Assembly (NCBI GenBank): GCA_002454195.1
Contig: DKIJ01000035.1
Span: 1-64,000 of the forward strand
Source: Flavobacterium sp. UBA6721
GTDB taxonomy: Bacteria > Bacteroidota > Bacteroidia > Flavobacteriales > Flavobacteriaceae
Length of the DNA stretch: 64,000 bases
Direction of reading: 5' to 3'
A model generated the notes under the pieces. The model searched no databases. It saw nothing but the letters and a program-made list of their open reading frames with translations, and was not told the DNA's origin. Below, in pieces: positions 62,820 through 64,000 of the stretch. Positions within the stretch are counted from its first letter, which is position 1; each line of letters opens with the position of its first letter. Position numbers and translations under genes: made by a program.

Positions 62820-63829
62820 TGAGAATGAAATTTAAAATACTATTTACAATTTGTACTTGTTTCTTTTTTACTGTTGTAAAAGCACAAGATCCCATTTTTA
62901 CACAATATTTCATTGTTCCCACAACATTAAATCCTGCTTATTCCGGTTTTCAGGAAACTACTTCTGCGGGTATCATTCATCGCTCCCAATGGCCTGATTT
63001 AGATTTAAAAATTGATACCGATTATGCTTTTCTCAATACCTGGAGTGAGAATATGAAAAGTGGTATAGGAGGGAGTGTTTTAAGTCATAGAGAGAATAAT
63101 ACACATTATAATTTTACTCAGTTAAATCTTAATTATGCTTACAAAGTAACTTTAAATGACAGATGGAGTTTTAGACCGGCAATAGAAGTTGGTTTTGGAA
63201 CAAAATCTTTCGGATTCAAAAATTTGATTTTAGGAGATCAGATTAATATTGATTCAGGAACTATTAATCCAATATCTAATGATCCTTCCAATTTTCATGA
63301 TAAATTTACTTTTTTTGATTTTTCAGCCGGATTGTTATTTAGCAGTGATGAAGCTTGGATTGGTTTGTCATTAAAGCACATTAATAAACCCAATATTTCA
63401 TTGGTAGATGAAAAAAATCTTCCTCTGAATATGTTCTTTTCGGCAAGTGTGGGTTATGAATTTTTGGTGGCCGATTATTTGGATGTGATTAGTTTTCCTT
63501 ATGAAACGAAGTTTATGGTATCAGCCAATTATATGAATCAGGGTCAATTTAATCGATTGGATTTAGGCTCTTCCATTATGTTCAGAACGCTTTTTTTAGG
63601 AGTATCTACTGCTATGAATCCTTTGGCAAAAGCTCAGGATAGTCATTTGGTGACTTCAGTTAATTTTTACGGAGGTTTGCAATATGAAAATTTAAAATTT
63701 GGTATTTCTCATGATTTTACCACTTCCAAAATGGGAAAAACCGGTGGAATTTATGAGTTGTCTTTAACCTATCAATTTGATTTTGGAGTAAAATGTTTTG
63801 GCTGCCCAAATTATGAAAGTAAGTATTAA
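62819..63829 (+). CDS. PorP/SprF-like type IX secretion outer-membrane protein
   Basis: 336 residues: signal peptide (KAQ), then DPIFTQYFIVPTTLNPAYSGF, the PorP/SprF hallmark, and a beta-barrel (e.g. RPAIEVGFGTKSFGFKN). SprF-type proteins help secrete or anchor their neighbouring SprB-like adhesin. Start codon shares a base with the adhesin stop (TAATG). Pair is translationally coupled. Confidence 0.93.
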   Translation: MRMKFKILFTICTCFFFTVVKAQDPIFTQYFIVPTTLNPAYSGFQETTSAGIIHRSQWPDLDLKIDTDYAFLNTWSENMKSGIGGSVLSHRENNTHYNFTQLNLNYAYKVTLNDRWSFRPAIEVGFGTKSFGFKNLILGDQINIDSGTINPISNDPSNFHDKFTFFDFSAGLLFSSDEAWIGLSLKHINKPNISLVDEKNLPLNMFFSASVGYEFLVADYLDVISFPYETKFMVSANYMNQGQFNRLDLGSSIMFRTLFLGVSTAMNPLAKAQDSHLVTSVNFYGGLQYENLKFGISHDFTTSKMGKTGGIYELSLTYQFDFGVKCFGCPNYESKY

Positions 63830-63859
63830 AAAGATATTCTTTTTAGAAAGCTAAAATTG

Positions 63860-63899
63860 AAATTCAACATAGACAATTGTTATTACCTATGTTGAATTT
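63860..63899 (+). terminator. Hairpin after the SprF-like gene
   Basis: AAATTCAACATAG (63860-63872) pairs with CTATGTTGAATTT (63887-63899). Loop 14 bases, moderate T content after. Confidence 0.6.
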
Positions 63900-63960
63900 T
63901 AGTATTTCTAGGGATTTTAATTTATACCTATTAGATATATAATGGTTTGTTTGTTCTTTT

Positions 63961-64000
63961 GTCACATCGAGCGGAGTCGAGATGCATTGATGGTTCTCGA
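63961..64000. repeat. TCGAGCGGAGTCGAG repeat, at window edge
   Basis: CACATCGAGCGGAGTCGAGATG and GGTTCTCGA, the same family as the pair at 48556-48615; probably continues past the window. Confidence 0.5.

Overview
The window is AT-rich DNA from a Bacteroidota genome, almost certainly Flavobacteriaceae and probably Flavobacterium or a close relative. The evidence is a cell-surface giant with a type IX secretion (T9SS) type B C-terminal domain next to a PorP/SprF partner, a CarboxypepD_reg-type TonB receptor, many short lipoproteins, promoters with the Bacteroidota -7 element TAnnTTTG, and flavobacterial neighbour sets (BatA-like/PyrC-like, acyl-CoA reductase/ferredoxin, an outer-membrane protein and a lipoprotein beside RlmD). 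Most of it is ordinary chromosomal core.

Layout. 1-24 is the 5' part of a tRNA on the minus strand. 152-3894 holds aroK, a phosphoribosyltransferase, an S4 RNA-binding protein, an FKBP-like lipoprotein, an esterase and a Tic20-like membrane protein. 3905-7102 holds a dihydroorotase homologue that has lost nearly all metal ligands, and a BatA-type membrane protein. A secreted lactonase-fold protein and a DEAD-box helicase follow. 10007-16650 is a five-gene minus-strand operon (response regulator, HEAT-repeat membrane protein, processive GT2 glycosyltransferase, LTA-synthase-type phosphotransferase with a C-terminal TPR, TPR plus outer-membrane barrel). It looks like an envelope or exopolysaccharide machine with a PNAG-like layout. 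The response regulator carries a one-base frameshift.

17031-29207 holds a small orphan ORF bracketed by two copies of a neighbouring gene's 3' end, a DUF2400-type protein, a LolD-like ATPase, msrA, small membrane proteins and lipoproteins, serA/serC, acyl-CoA reductase and ferredoxin facing each other across overlapping promoters, a TonB receptor and ychF. 30739-35421 encodes topoisomerase IV (parE, parC). 35460-41124 holds an exonuclease/cNMP-CBS-nucleotidyltransferase pair, TerC, a lipoprotein, a pentapeptide-repeat protein, a small membrane protein and murQ.

41125-45084 is accessory in character: a secreted protein with MORN-like repeats and four CxxCxGxG motifs, an HNH nuclease and an Mrr-type restriction endonuclease, surrounded by palindromic repeats. 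45085-51457 holds a ZIP transporter, two methyltransferases around a palindromic promoter, and the rlmD cluster. 51458-52411 is a gene-free stretch of nested palindromic repeats. After it come an HTH/DUF2975 pair and a RelE-type toxin-antitoxin pair, then ilvD. The window ends with a ~1950-residue Ig/SprB-repeat adhesin translationally coupled to a PorP/SprF-like outer-membrane protein.

Most interesting points: the polysaccharide-type operon, whose two terminal proteins share a duplicated TPR module; the metal-ligand-less dihydroorotase; the duplicated 3' gene end around the 97-residue ORF; and the overlapping promoters. All function calls come from reading motifs; no database search was possible.
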